From Parvibaculum lavamentivorans DS-1 (GTDB lineage: Bacteria; Pseudomonadota; Alphaproteobacteria; Parvibaculales; Parvibaculaceae): a stretch of 64,000 bases of DNA. Within the stretch, counting starts at the first letter, position 1. The number at the start of each line of letters is the position of its first letter. The stretch covers positions 3,331,001 through 3,395,000 of the forward strand of contig NC_009719.1 in the NCBI RefSeq assembly GCF_000017565.1. Reading direction: 5' to 3'. This document shows positions 8,265-18,258 of this stretch, piece after piece. Made by a program: the position numbers and the translations under genes. The notes under the pieces were generated by a model. It did not search any database. It was not told the origin of the DNA and was given only the letters and a program-made list of their open reading frames with translations.

Positions 8265-10593
8265 CGACCGCCTCTTCGATTACACCGGCGCCTTCATGCG
8301 CACCGTTTTCCAACCCGCTCGCCGCGGCGCGCTTGCGCGGAAATACGAGCCGCACACGCGCACCGCTTTCCCAGCCTTCGCTCACCGGCGCGTCCTCAAG
8401 GACAAGTTCACCGCCATGATCTTCCATGACCTTGTTCACAATCGCGAGGCCAAGCCCCGTGCCTTTGGCCCGCGTCGTCATATAGGGTTCTGTCAGGCGG
8501 GACCTGCCGGTTTCAGGGAGACCACAACCGGAATCGGTCGCCGTGACGGTTACATTATTCTCGTCCGCTGCCAGGGCAATGTGTATGCGCCCCAGTTTGA
8601 CATCGTCCTGCTTGTGGCCTTTTGTCCCGGCCGAATCTTCTTCCTCATCCTCTTCGCGCCCGCGGATGGCCTCCGCCGCATTTTTCAGGATGTTTGTAAG
8701 CGCCTGGCTTACGAGACGGCCATCGCATTCGAGAATGGTCGGCGTTTCCGGCATTGTGAGCTGATATTCAATGTCCGGATGGCCGACGCGCTGCAGGAAT
8801 ACCGATTGCCGCAGAATTTCGTTGATGTCGAGCGGCTTCATCGACGCCGACGGCATGCGTGCGAAGGATGAGAATTCATCCACCATCCGGCCGATATCGT
8901 TCACCTGACGAATGATTGTCTGCGTGCATTGCTCAAAGACGTCCGGGTCCGTCGTTATTTCCTTGCTGTATTTACGGCGCAGCCGCTCGGCCGAAAGCTG
9001 AATAGGCGTCAGCGGGTTCTTGATCTCGTGCGCGATGCGGCGGGCGACGTCCGCCCAGGCAGAGGTTCGCTGCGCACGCACAAGCTCGGTTATGTCGTCG
9101 AAGGTAAGCACAAAACCGCCCTGCCCCGAATCCGTCATTTCGCGGGTGACGCGCAAATTGAGCGTCCGGTCCTGCCCGGCACGGGGAATTACTACCTGCG
9201 CCTGCGCCGTGCGATCGGGATGCGCGCGGGCGTCTGCGACGGCAAGAGCCATTTCAGGCACGGCCGCCGCTATCATCCGGCCTATGAGTTCGGCTTCCGT
9301 CAGAGCGAAGAAACGCAAGGCGGCGCGATTGGCATGGGTGATGCGCCCTTCATTGTCGAGGCCGAGAACACCAGCACTGACGCCGGAGAGAACCGCTTCC
9401 GTGAATTGGCGGCGCTCGTCGAGCTGGTGGTTTGCTTCGATGAGATCGTTGCGCTGGCTTTCGAGCTGACTGGTCATCCGGTTGAAGGCACCGGTCAGCA
9501 TATCGAGTTCGTCGCCGCTACCGCCGACGGGAACGCGGGCGCGCAGGTCGCCGACGCTGACCCGCTCGGCTGCGCGGACGAGATGAGAGATTGGGTCCAC
9601 GATACGATTGGCCGCCCAGAGGCCGAGCCAGATCGCCGCCAGCAGCGTGATCAAGGCGACGGTTACATAAATGAGCGCGAAGGTAACCTGGAACTGGCTG
9701 CGGCGGCTTTCGAGGCTTTCATATTCACTGACGGCAGCTCGCGTCTCGGCAAGGTGGTTGAGCACCCGCGCGTCCACAAAGCGCGCCACGTAGAGATAGG
9801 TATCCGGCACAGCCGGAAGCGCGACCAGAGCACGGATCTGGTTGTAGTCGTCCATGATGAAAAGAGCGACGTCGCCCGCGCGTGCGACCTCGAAATACTC
9901 TGCAGCCGGCATCCCGACCTCGACGCTCGCCCTGGCCTTGGAGAGAATGCGCCCATCGGATTTGACGACATAAGCCGCCTGCAACGACCGCAGGCGCATC
10001 TGCCCGGTGATCAGCCGCTGGAAAATTGCCGGGTCCGTGGTCAGCAATTCGGCCTCGCGCTGGATGTCGGTTGCCATGGCGAGCGTATCGCCGCGCAGCA
10101 CCTGACGATGCTCGTTGAGGTAGGCCTCAGCGACGGTTTCCGCGTTTGAGATGATGAGCTGCGCCCGTTCACCGAACCAGGTATCGAGGCCGCGGTTCAA
10201 GGTGACCGCGGCGAAGACGGCCACGATAATGGCGGGCATGACCGCGACGATCGCGAACATCGTGACGAGCCGGGAATGAAGCTTCGCTCCCGCCGTTCCG
10301 CTGACCCGGGCCAGAATAATGCGGATCATGCGCCAGAAGATCAGCGCGAAGAGAATGAGGACGACTGTCAGGTTCGCCAGAAGGAGCGAGATGAGAACCG
10401 GCCGTGTTGGCGAAAACGGCGTCAGTCCGGTCAGAAGCATGTAGGTAAAGGAGCCAAGGCAGATAGCGGCGACCACCAGACCGACCGAAAGCGTGGTCGA
10501 AAAGCCGCGACGGCTCACCAGCTGCCAAAGGCGGCTTTCCCAACTTTCGGCCCTTGCTTCTCGGGCCTCGCTCGGTTGCTCTGTCGGTACCAT
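8254..10593 (-). CDS. ntrY: Nitrogen-regulation sensor histidine kinase NtrY
   Basis: NtrY is an inner-membrane sensor kinase for NtrX. The protein is 779 aa with ATG at 10593, preceded by AGGAACAGGC as a ribosome binding site. A longer frame from TTG at 10662 lacks an obvious site. Order: N-terminal membrane segments (GFSTTLSVGLVVAAICLGSF and following), a periplasmic sensor region, another membrane segment (LIYVTVALITLLAAIWLGLW), HAMP, PAS (SGVSAGVLGLDNEGRITHAN), HisKA with the phospho-His in [15 protein letters not shown], and HATPase_c with LTEPYMTTRAKGTGLGLAIV. It lies 182 bases after ntrC, far enough for its own promoter. Confidence 0.95.
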   Translation of the reverse strand: MVPTEQPSEAREARAESWESRLWQLVSRRGFSTTLSVGLVVAAICLGSFTYMLLTGLTPFSPTRPVLISLLLANLTVVLILFALIFWRMIRIILARVSGTAGAKLHSRLVTMFAIVAVMPAIIVAVFAAVTLNRGLDTWFGERAQLIISNAETVAEAYLNEHRQVLRGDTLAMATDIQREAELLTTDPAIFQRLITGQMRLRSLQAAYVVKSDGRILSKARASVEVGMPAAEYFEVARAGDVALFIMDDYNQIRALVALPAVPDTYLYVARFVDARVLNHLAETRAAVSEYESLESRRSQFQVTFALIYVTVALITLLAAIWLGLWAANRIVDPISHLVRAAERVSVGDLRARVPVGGSGDELDMLTGAFNRMTSQLESQRNDLIEANHQLDERRQFTEAVLSGVSAGVLGLDNEGRITHANRAALRFFALTEAELIGRMIAAAVPEMALAVADARAHPDRTAQAQVVIPRAGQDRTLNLRVTREMTDSGQGGFVLTFDDITELVRAQRTSAWADVARRIAHEIKNPLTPIQLSAERLRRKYSKEITTDPDVFEQCTQTIIRQVNDIGRMVDEFSSFARMPSASMKPLDINEILRQSVFLQRVGHPDIEYQLTMPETPTILECDGRLVSQALTNILKNAAEAIRGREEDEEEDSAGTKGHKQDDVKLGRIHIALAADENNVTVTATDSGCGLPETGRSRLTEPYMTTRAKGTGLGLAIVNKVMEDHGGELVLEDAPVSEGWESGARVRLVFPRKRAAASGLENGAHEGAGVIEEAVDGV

Positions 10594-10775
10594 GCCTGTT
10601 CCTGCGGGCGGCAGAGGACAATCGAAGGGTCCAGCCCTTCCGGCACCCGGTCCTGTGCCCAATACGCCACGCTCCCTCTGCGGCAGGGCGCATTCTGTAT
10701 CGGCGGGCGATACCGTTCAACAACAATGTTGCCTGTTTACATCACCCTGAAGAGCCGCTGAAACTTGAGAAATGG

Positions 10776-12218
10776 CTATTTCAGTCCGCGTATGACCTGG
10801 ATGTCCAGTTCCCGGATTTTCTTTCGCAATGTGTTGCGGTTGATCCCGAGGAGATGCGCCGCCTTGATCTGGTTTCCGCGCGTCGCGGCGAGGCTCATAC
10901 TGAACAGCGGGCGCTCAACCTCCTTCAGCAGCCGGTCGTAAAGACCGGGAGGCGGCAGGTCGTCACCATGGCCAGAGAAAATCCGGTTGAGCGTCCGCTC
11001 CACCGACTGAGCGAGAGGCTCATCCATGGAGGGTTGCTCGGAGGGCTTTCCAAAGTCCGGCTCGGCAAGCTCCGTTTCGAGGATCGAGGCGCCGATCGTT
11101 TCCTCCGTGTAGAGGGCAGCGAGGCGGCGGACGAGATTTTCGAGCTCGCGCACATTGCCGGGCCACCGGTAGCGCTTCAGCAATTCCATGCCTTCGGAGT
11201 CGATGTTCTTCGGCGGCAGGCCCTCGTCTTCCGCTTGTCCAAGGAAGTGACGGATCAGGTCTGAAATATCTTCCGTGCGTTCGCGCAGGGGCGGCAGGCG
11301 GATTGGCACGACGTTCAGGCGGAAGAACAAATCCTCGCGGAACAATCCCTGGTTGATGAGCTGCCGAAGGTCCCGGTTGGTCGCCGCGACAATGCGCACA
11401 TCGGTCTTGATCGGCGTGCGTCCGCCGACGGTTGTGTATTCGCCCTGCTGCAAAACGCGAAGGAGGCGTGTCTGCGCCTCCATCGGCATGTCGCCGATTT
11501 CGTCGAGGAAGAGCGTGCCGCCTTCGGCCTGCTCGAAGCGGCCGGTGGCGCGCTGACTGGCGCCCGTGAAGGCCCCCTTCTCATGGCCGAAAAGCTCGCT
11601 CTCGATCAATTCGCGCGGTATCGCCGCCATGTTAACGGCGACGAACGGTCCGTTCCGGCGGCGGCCATAATCATGCAGCGCGCGGGCCACCAGTTCCTTA
11701 CCGGTGCCGCTTTCGCCCGAGATCATGACGGTGAGGTCTGTCTGCATCAACCGGGCGAGAACACGGTAGATATCCTGCATCGCGGGCGAGCGGCCTATCA
11801 GGGGAATCTTCTCGCCCTCTTCCGGCTGCTGCCGCCCGATTGCCGGTTCGCGTGGTGCTGTCATAGCCCGGTCGACGACGCGGATCAGTTCGTTCAGATC
11901 GAACGGCTTGGGAAGATATTCGTAAGCGCCGCGCTCAGCCGCCATGATGGCGGTCTTGAGCGTGTTCTGCGCACTCATCACGACGATCGGAAGGTCCGGA
12001 CGCGCGCGCTTGATGCGCGGTATCAGATCGAAGGCATTCTCATCCGGCATGACGACGTCGGTGATAATGAGATCACCCTCTCCCTGGCTTACCCAGCGCC
12101 ACAAGGTTGCCGCATTGCCTGTCGAGCGAACTTCGTATCCGACCCGGCCGAGGGCCTGATTGAGCACCGTACGAATTGCCGCATCGTCGTCTGCTAGGAG
12201 AATAGTTCCGCTGGGCAT
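10776..12218 (-). CDS. ntrC: Nitrogen-regulation response regulator NtrC
   Basis: NtrC is a sigma54-dependent activator of nitrogen-assimilation genes. The protein is 480 aa. The receiver domain has acidic residues D10-D12 and phosphoacceptor D54 in [11 protein letters not shown]. The AAA+ domain has Walker [15 protein letters not shown], an intact GAFTGA loop ([15 protein letters not shown]) and Walker [13 protein letters not shown]. The C-terminal Fis-type HTH is [20 protein letters not shown]. The intact GAFTGA contrasts with its neighbour NtrX. It starts 25 bases after ntrB ends, so the two form the standard ntrBC pair downstream of dusB. Confidence 0.97.
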   Translation of the reverse strand: MPSGTILLADDDAAIRTVLNQALGRVGYEVRSTGNAATLWRWVSQGEGDLIITDVVMPDENAFDLIPRIKRARPDLPIVVMSAQNTLKTAIMAAERGAYEYLPKPFDLNELIRVVDRAMTAPREPAIGRQQPEEGEKIPLIGRSPAMQDIYRVLARLMQTDLTVMISGESGTGKELVARALHDYGRRRNGPFVAVNMAAIPRELIESELFGHEKGAFTGASQRATGRFEQAEGGTLFLDEIGDMPMEAQTRLLRVLQQGEYTTVGGRTPIKTDVRIVAATNRDLRQLINQGLFREDLFFRLNVVPIRLPPLRERTEDISDLIRHFLGQAEDEGLPPKNIDSEGMELLKRYRWPGNVRELENLVRRLAALYTEETIGASILETELAEPDFGKPSEQPSMDEPLAQSVERTLNRIFSGHGDDLPPPGLYDRLLKEVERPLFSMSLAATRGNQIKAAHLLGINRNTLRKKIRELDIQVIRGLK

Positions 12219-12243
12219 CTATGACGCTCCTGTTAGTAGCAAT

Positions 12244-13359
12244 CTAATTGTGATTTGCGGTCGCGCCGGTATGCATCGGCAGCAACACGCGGAAAATTGT
12301 TCGGCGCGGCAGGCTTTCACATTCGATGATGCCGCCGTGATCGCCAATGATCTTGGCGACCAGCGCCAGACCCAGACCTGTTCCGGAAGATTTCGTCGTG
12401 ACGAACGGATCGAAGAGATGCTCCATCAGGTCATCAGCGACGCCTGGACCATCATCGATCACACAGATTTCGAGAGGCAGACTGACACGGTCCCGGCTGC
12501 CGGGCATCGAAAGCCTTACGCCCGGACGATAGGCCGTCGTCAGGACAATCTCGCCATCGGGGTTTCCGATCGCTTCCGCGGCGTTCTTCACGAGATTGAG
12601 AAAGACCTGAATCAACTGGTCTTTATCGCCGAGTACGGGAGGAAGCGAGGGGTCATATTCCTCGACAATGCGGATGCCTCTCGCGAAACCGGTGGTAGCC
12701 AACTGTTTCACGTGGCCGAGAACCAGATGAATGTTTACCGGCTCGCGCGGCACGGGGCGCTCATCCGAAAACACTTCCATACGGTCGACCAGCTTGCAGA
12801 TACGATCCGTCTCTTCGCAAATAAGGCGGGTCAATGTCTTGTCGTCCGGTGAACCCGACAATTCGAGAAGCTGCGCGGCGCCGCGGATGCCGGACAGTGG
12901 ATTTTTGATTTCATGCGCAAGAATGGCGGCCATGCCGGTAACGGAGCGAGCCGCCCCCCGATGGGTAAGCTGCCGGTCCATCTTTTGCGCCATGGTGCGG
13001 ACCTGGAGCAGCAAGAGGACGTGGCCCGGATATTCCGCGAGCGGCGTTACCTGGATGTCGACCTGCCGGTCGCCGATGCGTGGCGTTCCGATTTCGACAC
13101 CGTACTCATTAACGGATACGCCGCGCTCGAACACCTGTTCGATCAGCGCCAGCACGGGACTGCCGAAGGCCACCACCTCACTCAACCGATGGCCGAGCAG
13201 CATTGCAGAGCTTGCCGCAAAGAACTCTTCGGCGCTGTCGTTCACATATTCAATACGGCTTTCGCGGTCCACGAGGATGACCGGATGCGGCATCGATTTG
13301 AGGATTACATTCGCCTCGGGTGGCACGCCTGTGCCAAGTGCGTGAGCCACTTGCGACAT
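12244..13359 (-). CDS. ntrB: Nitrogen-regulation sensor kinase NtrB
   Basis: NtrB is a soluble two-component kinase/phosphatase, regulated by PII protein, that controls NtrC phosphorylation. The protein is 371 aa with no membrane segments. An N-terminal PAS domain ([20 protein letters not shown]) is followed by HisKA with phospho-His149 in [16 protein letters not shown], then HATPase_c with N box [16 protein letters not shown]1 [13 protein letters not shown] and G2 [15 protein letters not shown]. The start codon overlaps the dusB stop (TAATG), so dusB-ntrB-ntrC are translationally linked, an arrangement known from many alphaproteobacteria. Confidence 0.96.
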   Translation of the reverse strand: MSQVAHALGTGVPPEANVILKSMPHPVILVDRESRIEYVNDSAEEFFAASSAMLLGHRLSEVVAFGSPVLALIEQVFERGVSVNEYGVEIGTPRIGDRQVDIQVTPLAEYPGHVLLLLQVRTMAQKMDRQLTHRGAARSVTGMAAILAHEIKNPLSGIRGAAQLLELSGSPDDKTLTRLICEETDRICKLVDRMEVFSDERPVPREPVNIHLVLGHVKQLATTGFARGIRIVEEYDPSLPPVLGDKDQLIQVFLNLVKNAAEAIGNPDGEIVLTTAYRPGVRLSMPGSRDRVSLPLEICVIDDGPGVADDLMEHLFDPFVTTKSSGTGLGLALVAKIIGDHGGIIECESLPRRTIFRVLLPMHTGATANHN

Positions 13360-14384
13360 TACGCGGCCTCCCTGTCCATTTCATCCGCAGGCGCGACTTC
13401 AGCCGCATGTGCGTAGAACGCGCCCATGGCGGCAAGGACGGCCTGTGGCTCCGTCATGCGGACGATTGCGCGCTTCGTTGCCATCGCTTCCTCGGGCAGA
13501 CGCCGCGACGCTTCCTCGAGATACCAGACGAGATGCTTGCGCGCGACGCGAATGCCCAGCGCCTCGCCGTAGTGATCCAGCATGTCCCGGTAGTGGCCGG
13601 CAACGATTTCCGCCTGTGTTTCCCATGCCGGCGCGGCGCGCTTCTCTCCGGTCCAGAGAAATTGCGCGACCTGCGCAAGGAACCAGGGCCGCCCCTGGGC
13701 GCCACGGCCGATCATCACGCCATCTGCGCCGGAGGCATCGAGGATCGCGCGCGCGTCTTCCTCGCTCGTAACGTCGCCATTGGCGATCACCGGTATCGAG
13801 ACGGCCTTCTTCACTTCGGAAATGAAGTTCCAGTCGGCCCTGCTCTTGTAAAACTGGCAGCGTGTTCGGCCATGCACAGTCACCATTTTCACGCCCAAGG
13901 CCTCAGCCCTTTGCGCGAGTTCGGGCGCATTGCGCTTCGTATCATCCCAACCTGTCCGCATCTTGAGCGTAACCGGGAGAGAAACCGCGCCCACCGTCGC
14001 CTCGATCAGGCTTTCCGCGTGATCGAGATCGCGCATCAGAGCGGAGCCGGAAAGCCCCGTTGTGACCTGTTTCGCCGGACAGCCCATATTGATGTCGATA
14101 ATGTCGGCGCCGGCAGCGGCGGCGACGCGAGCGCCTTCCGCCATCCAATGGGCTTCCCGGCCGGCGAGCTGGATTGCGAGGGGCGCAAACTCGCCCGCGC
14201 CGGCGGCACGGCGAACGACATCGGGACGGGCCCGGACCAGTTCATCGCTCGCCACCATTTCGGAGACGACAAGGCCCGCTCCCAGGCGATGGGCGACCCG
14301 CCGGAAAGGGAGATCGGTAACGCCGGCCATCGGGGCAAGCAAAACCGGGTTTTTCAGAGAATGAGATCCGAGGGATATGGTCAA
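13359..14384 (-). CDS. dusB: tRNA-dihydrouridine synthase B
   Basis: DusB is an FMN enzyme that reduces uridine in the tRNA D-loop using NADPH. The protein is 341 aa. The TIM barrel shows [13 protein letters not shown] at the N terminus, [13 protein letters not shown] with the catalytic-loop Cys102, [26 protein letters not shown] and [10 protein letters not shown] for FMN phosphate binding. The best start in frame is a TTG at 14384 with no clear Shine-Dalgarno sequence. That is unusual, and part of the start region lies inside one arm of a 12-bp inverted repeat. It leads the dusB-ntrB-ntrC unit and is divergent from ispDF. Confidence 0.93.
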   Translation of the reverse strand: MTISLGSHSLKNPVLLAPMAGVTDLPFRRVAHRLGAGLVVSEMVASDELVRARPDVVRRAAGAGEFAPLAIQLAGREAHWMAEGARVAAAAGADIIDINMGCPAKQVTTGLSGSALMRDLDHAESLIEATVGAVSLPVTLKMRTGWDDTKRNAPELAQRAEALGVKMVTVHGRTRCQFYKSRADWNFISEVKKAVSIPVIANGDVTSEEDARAILDASGADGVMIGRGAQGRPWFLAQVAQFLWTGEKRAAPAWETQAEIVAGHYRDMLDHYGEALGIRVARKHLVWYLEEASRRLPEEAMATKRAIVRMTEPQAVLAAMGAFYAHAAEVAPADEMDREAA

Positions 14385-14444
14385 ACTTTAGGCACCAACT
14401 GATACTGCACAAATTTTGTCCAATTTAGCGCCTGCCTAAAGTTT
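14383..14444. repeat. 12-bp perfect inverted repeat in the dusB/ispDF gap
   Basis: AAACTTTAGGCA at 14383-14394 is repeated as its exact complement TGCCTAAAGTTT at 14433-14444. Arm centres are 50 bases apart, about five helical turns. The pair spans the divergent region and one arm reaches the dusB start codon. It could be a two-site operator or a stem in the dusB leader. No family assignment is possible. Confidence 0.6.
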
Positions 14445-14496
14445 CGGCAAGGCAAATCGCTTGCCTCCGGCCGCGCGGGGTGCGAAATGAGCAAAT

Positions 14497-15645
14497 ATGA
14501 AAGTCGCCGCGCTGATTGTGGCGGCCGGCCGCGGCAGCCGCGCGGGACCGGGCGCGCCCAAGCAATACCGCCTTCTGGCCGGTCAGCCCGTCCTTCGGCG
14601 CACCCTCGCCGCTTTTGCCAACCATCCAGAGATCATGACGGTCCTGACGGTGATCCATCCCGAGGACGCGTCAGCATTCGAAGCTGCATCCGGCGGACTG
14701 CCAAAGCTTCTCGAACCGGTTTTCGGAGGCTCAACGCGGCAGGACTCCGTGCGCGCCGGGCTGGAGGCGCTCAATGCGGACGCACCCGACCTTGTTCTCA
14801 TCCATGATGGCGCGCGGCCCTTGATTTCCGCTCCGGTTATTTCGGCCTGCATCGCCGCCCTCTCCACCCACGAGGGGGCTCAGGCAGGCCTCTCCCTTAC
14901 CGATACGATACGCCGGACGGATAAGGGCATGGCGGCAGAAACGGTAGCGCGAGATACGCTCTGGCGCGCGCAGACACCGCAAGCTTTCCGGTTCAACGCT
15001 ATCCTCGACGCGCACCGGCAGGCTTCGGGCGGGGAACATACCGACGACGTATCCGTGGCGCTGGCGGCGGGGGTAAAGGTGGCTATGGTCGAGGGAGATC
15101 AGGACAATATCAAGATCACAAGCGCAGCGGACATTCAGCAGGCGGAACGTATTCTGATGCGGAGCGGCGAGACGCGAACAGGCCTTGGATATGACGTTCA
15201 CCGCTTCGGCCCAGGCGATTACGTCTGGCTTTGCGGCGTGAAGGTTCCACACGATGCCGGCCTTGTCGGCCATTCCGACGCCGATGCCGGACTTCACGCG
15301 ATAACCGACGCTGTGCTCGGAGCGATCGGAGCGGGCGACATCGGAAGGCATTTTCCGCCGAGCGATCCCAAGTGGAAAGGCGCGCCTTCAGAGATATTTC
15401 TCGCTCACGCGGCCAAGCTGGCGACGGAGGCCGGAGCACGCGTGTCGAATGTCGATGTCACCTTGATATGTGAGTTGCCGAAAATCGGACCTCACGCCGA
15501 TGCGATGCGAGCGCGGATTGCCGACATACTCGGGATCGAAAAGGGACGCGTCAGCGTTAAGGCAACGACAACCGAGGGTCTCGGCTTCACCGGACGCGGC
15601 GAGGGACTGGCCGCACAGGCAATCGTCACCCTGATCATCGGGTAA
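14497..15645 (+). CDS. ispDF: Bifunctional IspD/IspF enzyme of the MEP isoprenoid pathway
   Basis: This fusion catalyses 2-C-methyl-D-erythritol 4-phosphate cytidylyltransfer (IspD, residues about 1-225) and 2-C-methyl-D-erythritol 2,4-cyclodiphosphate formation (IspF, about 226-382). IspD shows the nucleotide-binding [19 protein letters not shown] and HDGARPLIS. IspF shows the metal site [14 protein letters not shown] and [19 protein letters not shown]. The length of 382 aa matches alphaproteobacterial IspDF fusions. It starts the plus-strand unit ispDF-pgpA-pncC, divergent from dusB. Three bases separate its stop from the pgpA start. Confidence 0.97.
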
Positions 15646-15648
15646 ATC

Positions 15649-16149
15649 ATGATCCGCTTCTCTAACCTTCCCGTTTCCCTCAAACTCCGACATCCGGCCG
15701 TTCTGGTGGCTACGTGCTTCGGTGCCGGTCTGCTGCGCCCCGCACCCGGCACATGGGGAACGCTCGCAGCATTTCCCTTTGCTTTCGTTATCTCCTGGGC
15801 GGGCGGCCCCTGGCTGCTCCTGCTTGCCTCGGGAATTGCCTTCGCCGCCGGCCTTTGGGCGGCGGGCGTCTATTGCAATGCCGCGTTGAAGGACGATGCG
15901 GCAGAAGTTGTGATCGATGAGGTGGCGGCCGTATGGCTAGTCCTCGCCGCCCTGCCGATGACACCGGTTGCATGGACGCTCGGTTTCTTTTTGTTTCGTA
16001 CGTTCGACATCTTGAAGCCATGGCCCATCAGCGCCGTCGAACGGCGCTTCAAAGGCGGATTCGGCGTGATGATCGATGACATCATCGCCGCAATTCTTGC
16101 CGTTTTTGCTTTCATCTTGATGGATGTTCTCTGGATGGTTGTGACATGA
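15649..16149 (+). CDS. pgpA: Phosphatidylglycerophosphatase A
   Basis: PgpA is an inner-membrane lipid phosphatase that makes phosphatidylglycerol from its phosphate precursor. The protein is 166 aa. The N-terminal FGAGLLRPAPGTWGTLAAFP and the acidic motif VVIDEVAAVWLVL are the family signatures, followed by FFLFRTFDILKPWPI and IDDIIAAILAVFAF. Hydrophobic segments are near residues 38-58, 86-105 and 140-160. The stop overlaps the start of the next gene by four bases (ATGA), so it is coupled to ispDF upstream and to the amidase gene downstream. Confidence 0.95.
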   Translation: MIRFSNLPVSLKLRHPAVLVATCFGAGLLRPAPGTWGTLAAFPFAFVISWAGGPWLLLLASGIAFAAGLWAAGVYCNAALKDDAAEVVIDEVAAVWLVLAALPMTPVAWTLGFFLFRTFDILKPWPISAVERRFKGGFGVMIDDIIAAILAVFAFILMDVLWMVVT

Positions 16150-16640
16150 GCATTTTCCCTCGCCGCCTTGTTCATCTCGCCGAACTGACGCTTTCTGAAG
16201 CGAGTCAAGCTGAACTCCGCATCGTTACAGCCGAAAGCTGCACGGGCGGACTGATTGCCGGGCTGCTTACGGAAATTCCGGGCTGCTCTTCAGTGGTTGA
16301 ACGCGGCTATGTCGTTTACTCGAACGATGCGAAGCGCGACATGCTGGGCGTGCCGGGGGATATGCTGGCGGATTTCGGTGCGGTCTCCGAACCTGTCGCG
16401 CGGGCGATGGCTGAGGGAGCGCTGAAGAATTCGAGAGCGGACCTCGCCGTATCCGTTACCGGTATCGCGGGCCCTGACGGAGGCACGCCGATGAAGCCCG
16501 TGGGACTCGTTCACTTCGGCGCCGCACGGAAAGGACGCAGCATTCTTCATGAGGTGCACCGCCTCGGCGATATCGGGCGCGATGAAGTCCGGATGAAGAG
16601 TATCGAGGTTGCGCTCGGACTGATCCGGCGGATGATCTAG
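16146..16640 (+). CDS. pncC: CinA C-terminal-domain protein, nicotinamide-nucleotide amidase
   Basis: The family deamidates nicotinamide mononucleotide to nicotinic acid mononucleotide in NAD recycling. This is the stand-alone C-terminal domain (164 aa) without the N-terminal molybdopterin-binding-like domain of full CinA. Motifs are TAESCTGGLIAGLLTEIPGCSS, with the catalytic Ser-Lys region including YSNDAKRDMLGV, and VTGIAGPDGGTPMKPVG. It overlaps pgpA by four bases and converges on the COQ10-like gene, with two bases between the stops. Confidence 0.92.
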   Translation: MSIFPRRLVHLAELTLSEASQAELRIVTAESCTGGLIAGLLTEIPGCSSVVERGYVVYSNDAKRDMLGVPGDMLADFGAVSEPVARAMAEGALKNSRADLAVSVTGIAGPDGGTPMKPVGLVHFGAARKGRSILHEVHRLGDIGRDEVRMKSIEVALGLIRRMI

Positions 16641-16642
16641 CT

Positions 16643-17128
16643 TTATCCGGCGGGGGCAACGATACCGGCCGATGTTTCCCGCACTCCATAGAGTTCATCG
16701 GCCCGGGCAATAAAGGCTTCCATCATCCGCCCGAAAGCCTTGGAGAAGACGGCGCCAATCATCTTCTGCAGCGTTGCGCTGCGAAACTCGAAATCGATGC
16801 AGAAATGAATGCGCGTTCCGCCATCGGGCAAGGGCTCGAAGCGCCAGTTATTGTGCAGGTAGCTGAATGGCCCCTGCACATATCCAACGTCGATAATAAA
16901 GGCTTCCCTGTCGAGCGTTACACGACTGGTAAATTGCTCGCGAAAAACCTTGTAGGAGACGATAAGATCGGCAAGAAGAACTTCCTTGCCATTCTCCATC
17001 TCACGGCGGCGGATGCGCGCGCCGGAACACCACGGCAGAAATTCCGGGTAACGGTCAATACCCGCGACGAGCGAAAACATTTCCTCCGGCGCGTAGGGTA
17101 CGTCACGGACATGTTCATGCGCAGCCAT
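16643..17128 (-). CDS. START-domain coenzyme-Q-binding protein, COQ10/RatA family
   Basis: This is a 161-aa polyketide-cyclase/START-like protein that in the family binds ubiquinone or lipids and supports respiration. In E. coli the homologue was described as RatA, linked to ribosome association. Motifs are YAPEEMFSLVAGIDRYPEFLP at the N terminus, YVQGPFSYLHNNWRFEP and CIDFEFRSATLQKMIG. The gene begins eight bases after lipA ends, so the two are cotranscribed. That neighbourhood fits a respiratory rather than a toxin role. A toxin function is not supported, because no antitoxin partner is visible. Confidence 0.85.
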   Translation of the reverse strand: MAAHEHVRDVPYAPEEMFSLVAGIDRYPEFLPWCSGARIRRREMENGKEVLLADLIVSYKVFREQFTSRVTLDREAFIIDVGYVQGPFSYLHNNWRFEPLPDGGTRIHFCIDFEFRSATLQKMIGAVFSKAFGRMMEAFIARADELYGVRETSAGIVAPAG

Positions 17129-17136
17129 CGAGCGAT

Positions 17137-18102
17137 TTATCCTCGCGAGAGCGCGGAACTTCGCGCATCCCGAAGCCGGGCGAAATCCTCGTCCGCGTGA
17201 TAGGACGAGCGAGTAAGCGGGCTCGCCGAGACAAGCAGGAAGCCTTTGGACCGGGCGATGGTTTCGTACGACTTGAACTCATCAGGCGTCACGAAACGAT
17301 CTATTGCAGCATGCTTTCTGGTTGGCTGCAGATACTGCCCGATGGTCAGAAAGTCGATCTGCGCCGAACGCATGTCGTCCATGACCTGGAGGACTTCCTC
17401 ACGCGTTTCCCCAAGCCCCACCATGATGCCCGATTTGGTGAAGATTGTCGGGTCGATTTCCTTTACGCGCTGGAGAAGACGCAGCGAATGGAAATAGCGG
17501 GCGCCGGGGCGGATGTTCAGATAGAGCCGGGGCACCGTTTCCAGATTGTGATTGAACACGTCCGGCCGTGCGGCGACGACTTTTTCCAGCGCCCCATCCT
17601 TGCGAAGGAAGTCGGGCGTCAGGATTTCGATGGTGGTGCCGGGTGAGCGGCGGCGGATCGCCTCGATCACCTCGACGAAATGCGCGGCGCCGCCATCCGC
17701 AAGATCATCCCGGTCGACCGATGTGATAACGACGTGACGGAGGCCGAGCTTCGCAACGGCATTGGCGACATTTTCCGGCTCATCCACATCAAGTGGGGCC
17801 GGAAGGCCGGTTTTTACGTTGCAGAAGGAGCAGGCACGCGTACAGGTATCGCCCATGATCATCATGGTCGCGTGCTTCTTGGTCCAGCACTCGCCGATGT
17901 TCGGGCAGCCCGCCTCTTCGCAAACGGTCACGAGCTTGTTCTCGCGGACAATTTGCTTCGTCTCCGCATAGACGGCGGAGCCCGGCGCCTTGACGCGAAT
18001 CCATTCCGGCTTGCGGAGTACGGGCGTATCAGGACGATGCGCCTTTTCCGGGTGCCGGGGTTTGGCCGCACCCGGCTTCAGCGTGTCTAATATCGTGACC
18101 AT
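17137..18102 (-). CDS. lipA: Lipoyl synthase
   Basis: LipA is a radical-SAM enzyme that inserts two sulfurs into protein-bound octanoyl groups to make lipoate, needed by the PDH subunits encoded nearby. The protein is 321 aa. The auxiliary cluster motif is [13 protein letters not shown] and the radical SAM motif is [10 protein letters not shown]. The sacrificial-cluster serine region near the C terminus is [14 protein letters not shown]. The start ATG at 18102 leads directly into the family N terminus. It lies in the pdh-lpd neighbourhood but is separated from lpd by the sulfatase gene. Confidence 0.97.
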
Positions 18103-18140
18103 GAACTCAGTCGACTGTTCCTGTCAGGACATGGATAGAC

Positions 18141-18158
18141 GCTTGACCCGATTCAAGC
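18141..18158. repeat. Short inverted repeat in the lipA leader
   Basis: GCTTGA and TCAAGC are separated by six bases, 39 bases upstream of the lipA start. The 6-6-6 geometry suits either an operator or a small mRNA stem. It is short enough to occur by chance. Confidence 0.35.
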
Positions 18159-18258
18159 AAATCGGCGCTGTTCGTCCCCATGTACCGGGCGGTAAGTTTC
18201 CATATTCAATTCGATCATAACTTAAGCCGGCACCACTAAACAAACGCTACCAACGTGC

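Noticed and set aside
16643-17128. Possible RatA-type toxin of a toxin-antitoxin pair
   Set aside because: There is no antitoxin-like neighbour; linkage to lipA and the START fold favour a coenzyme-Q-binding role.
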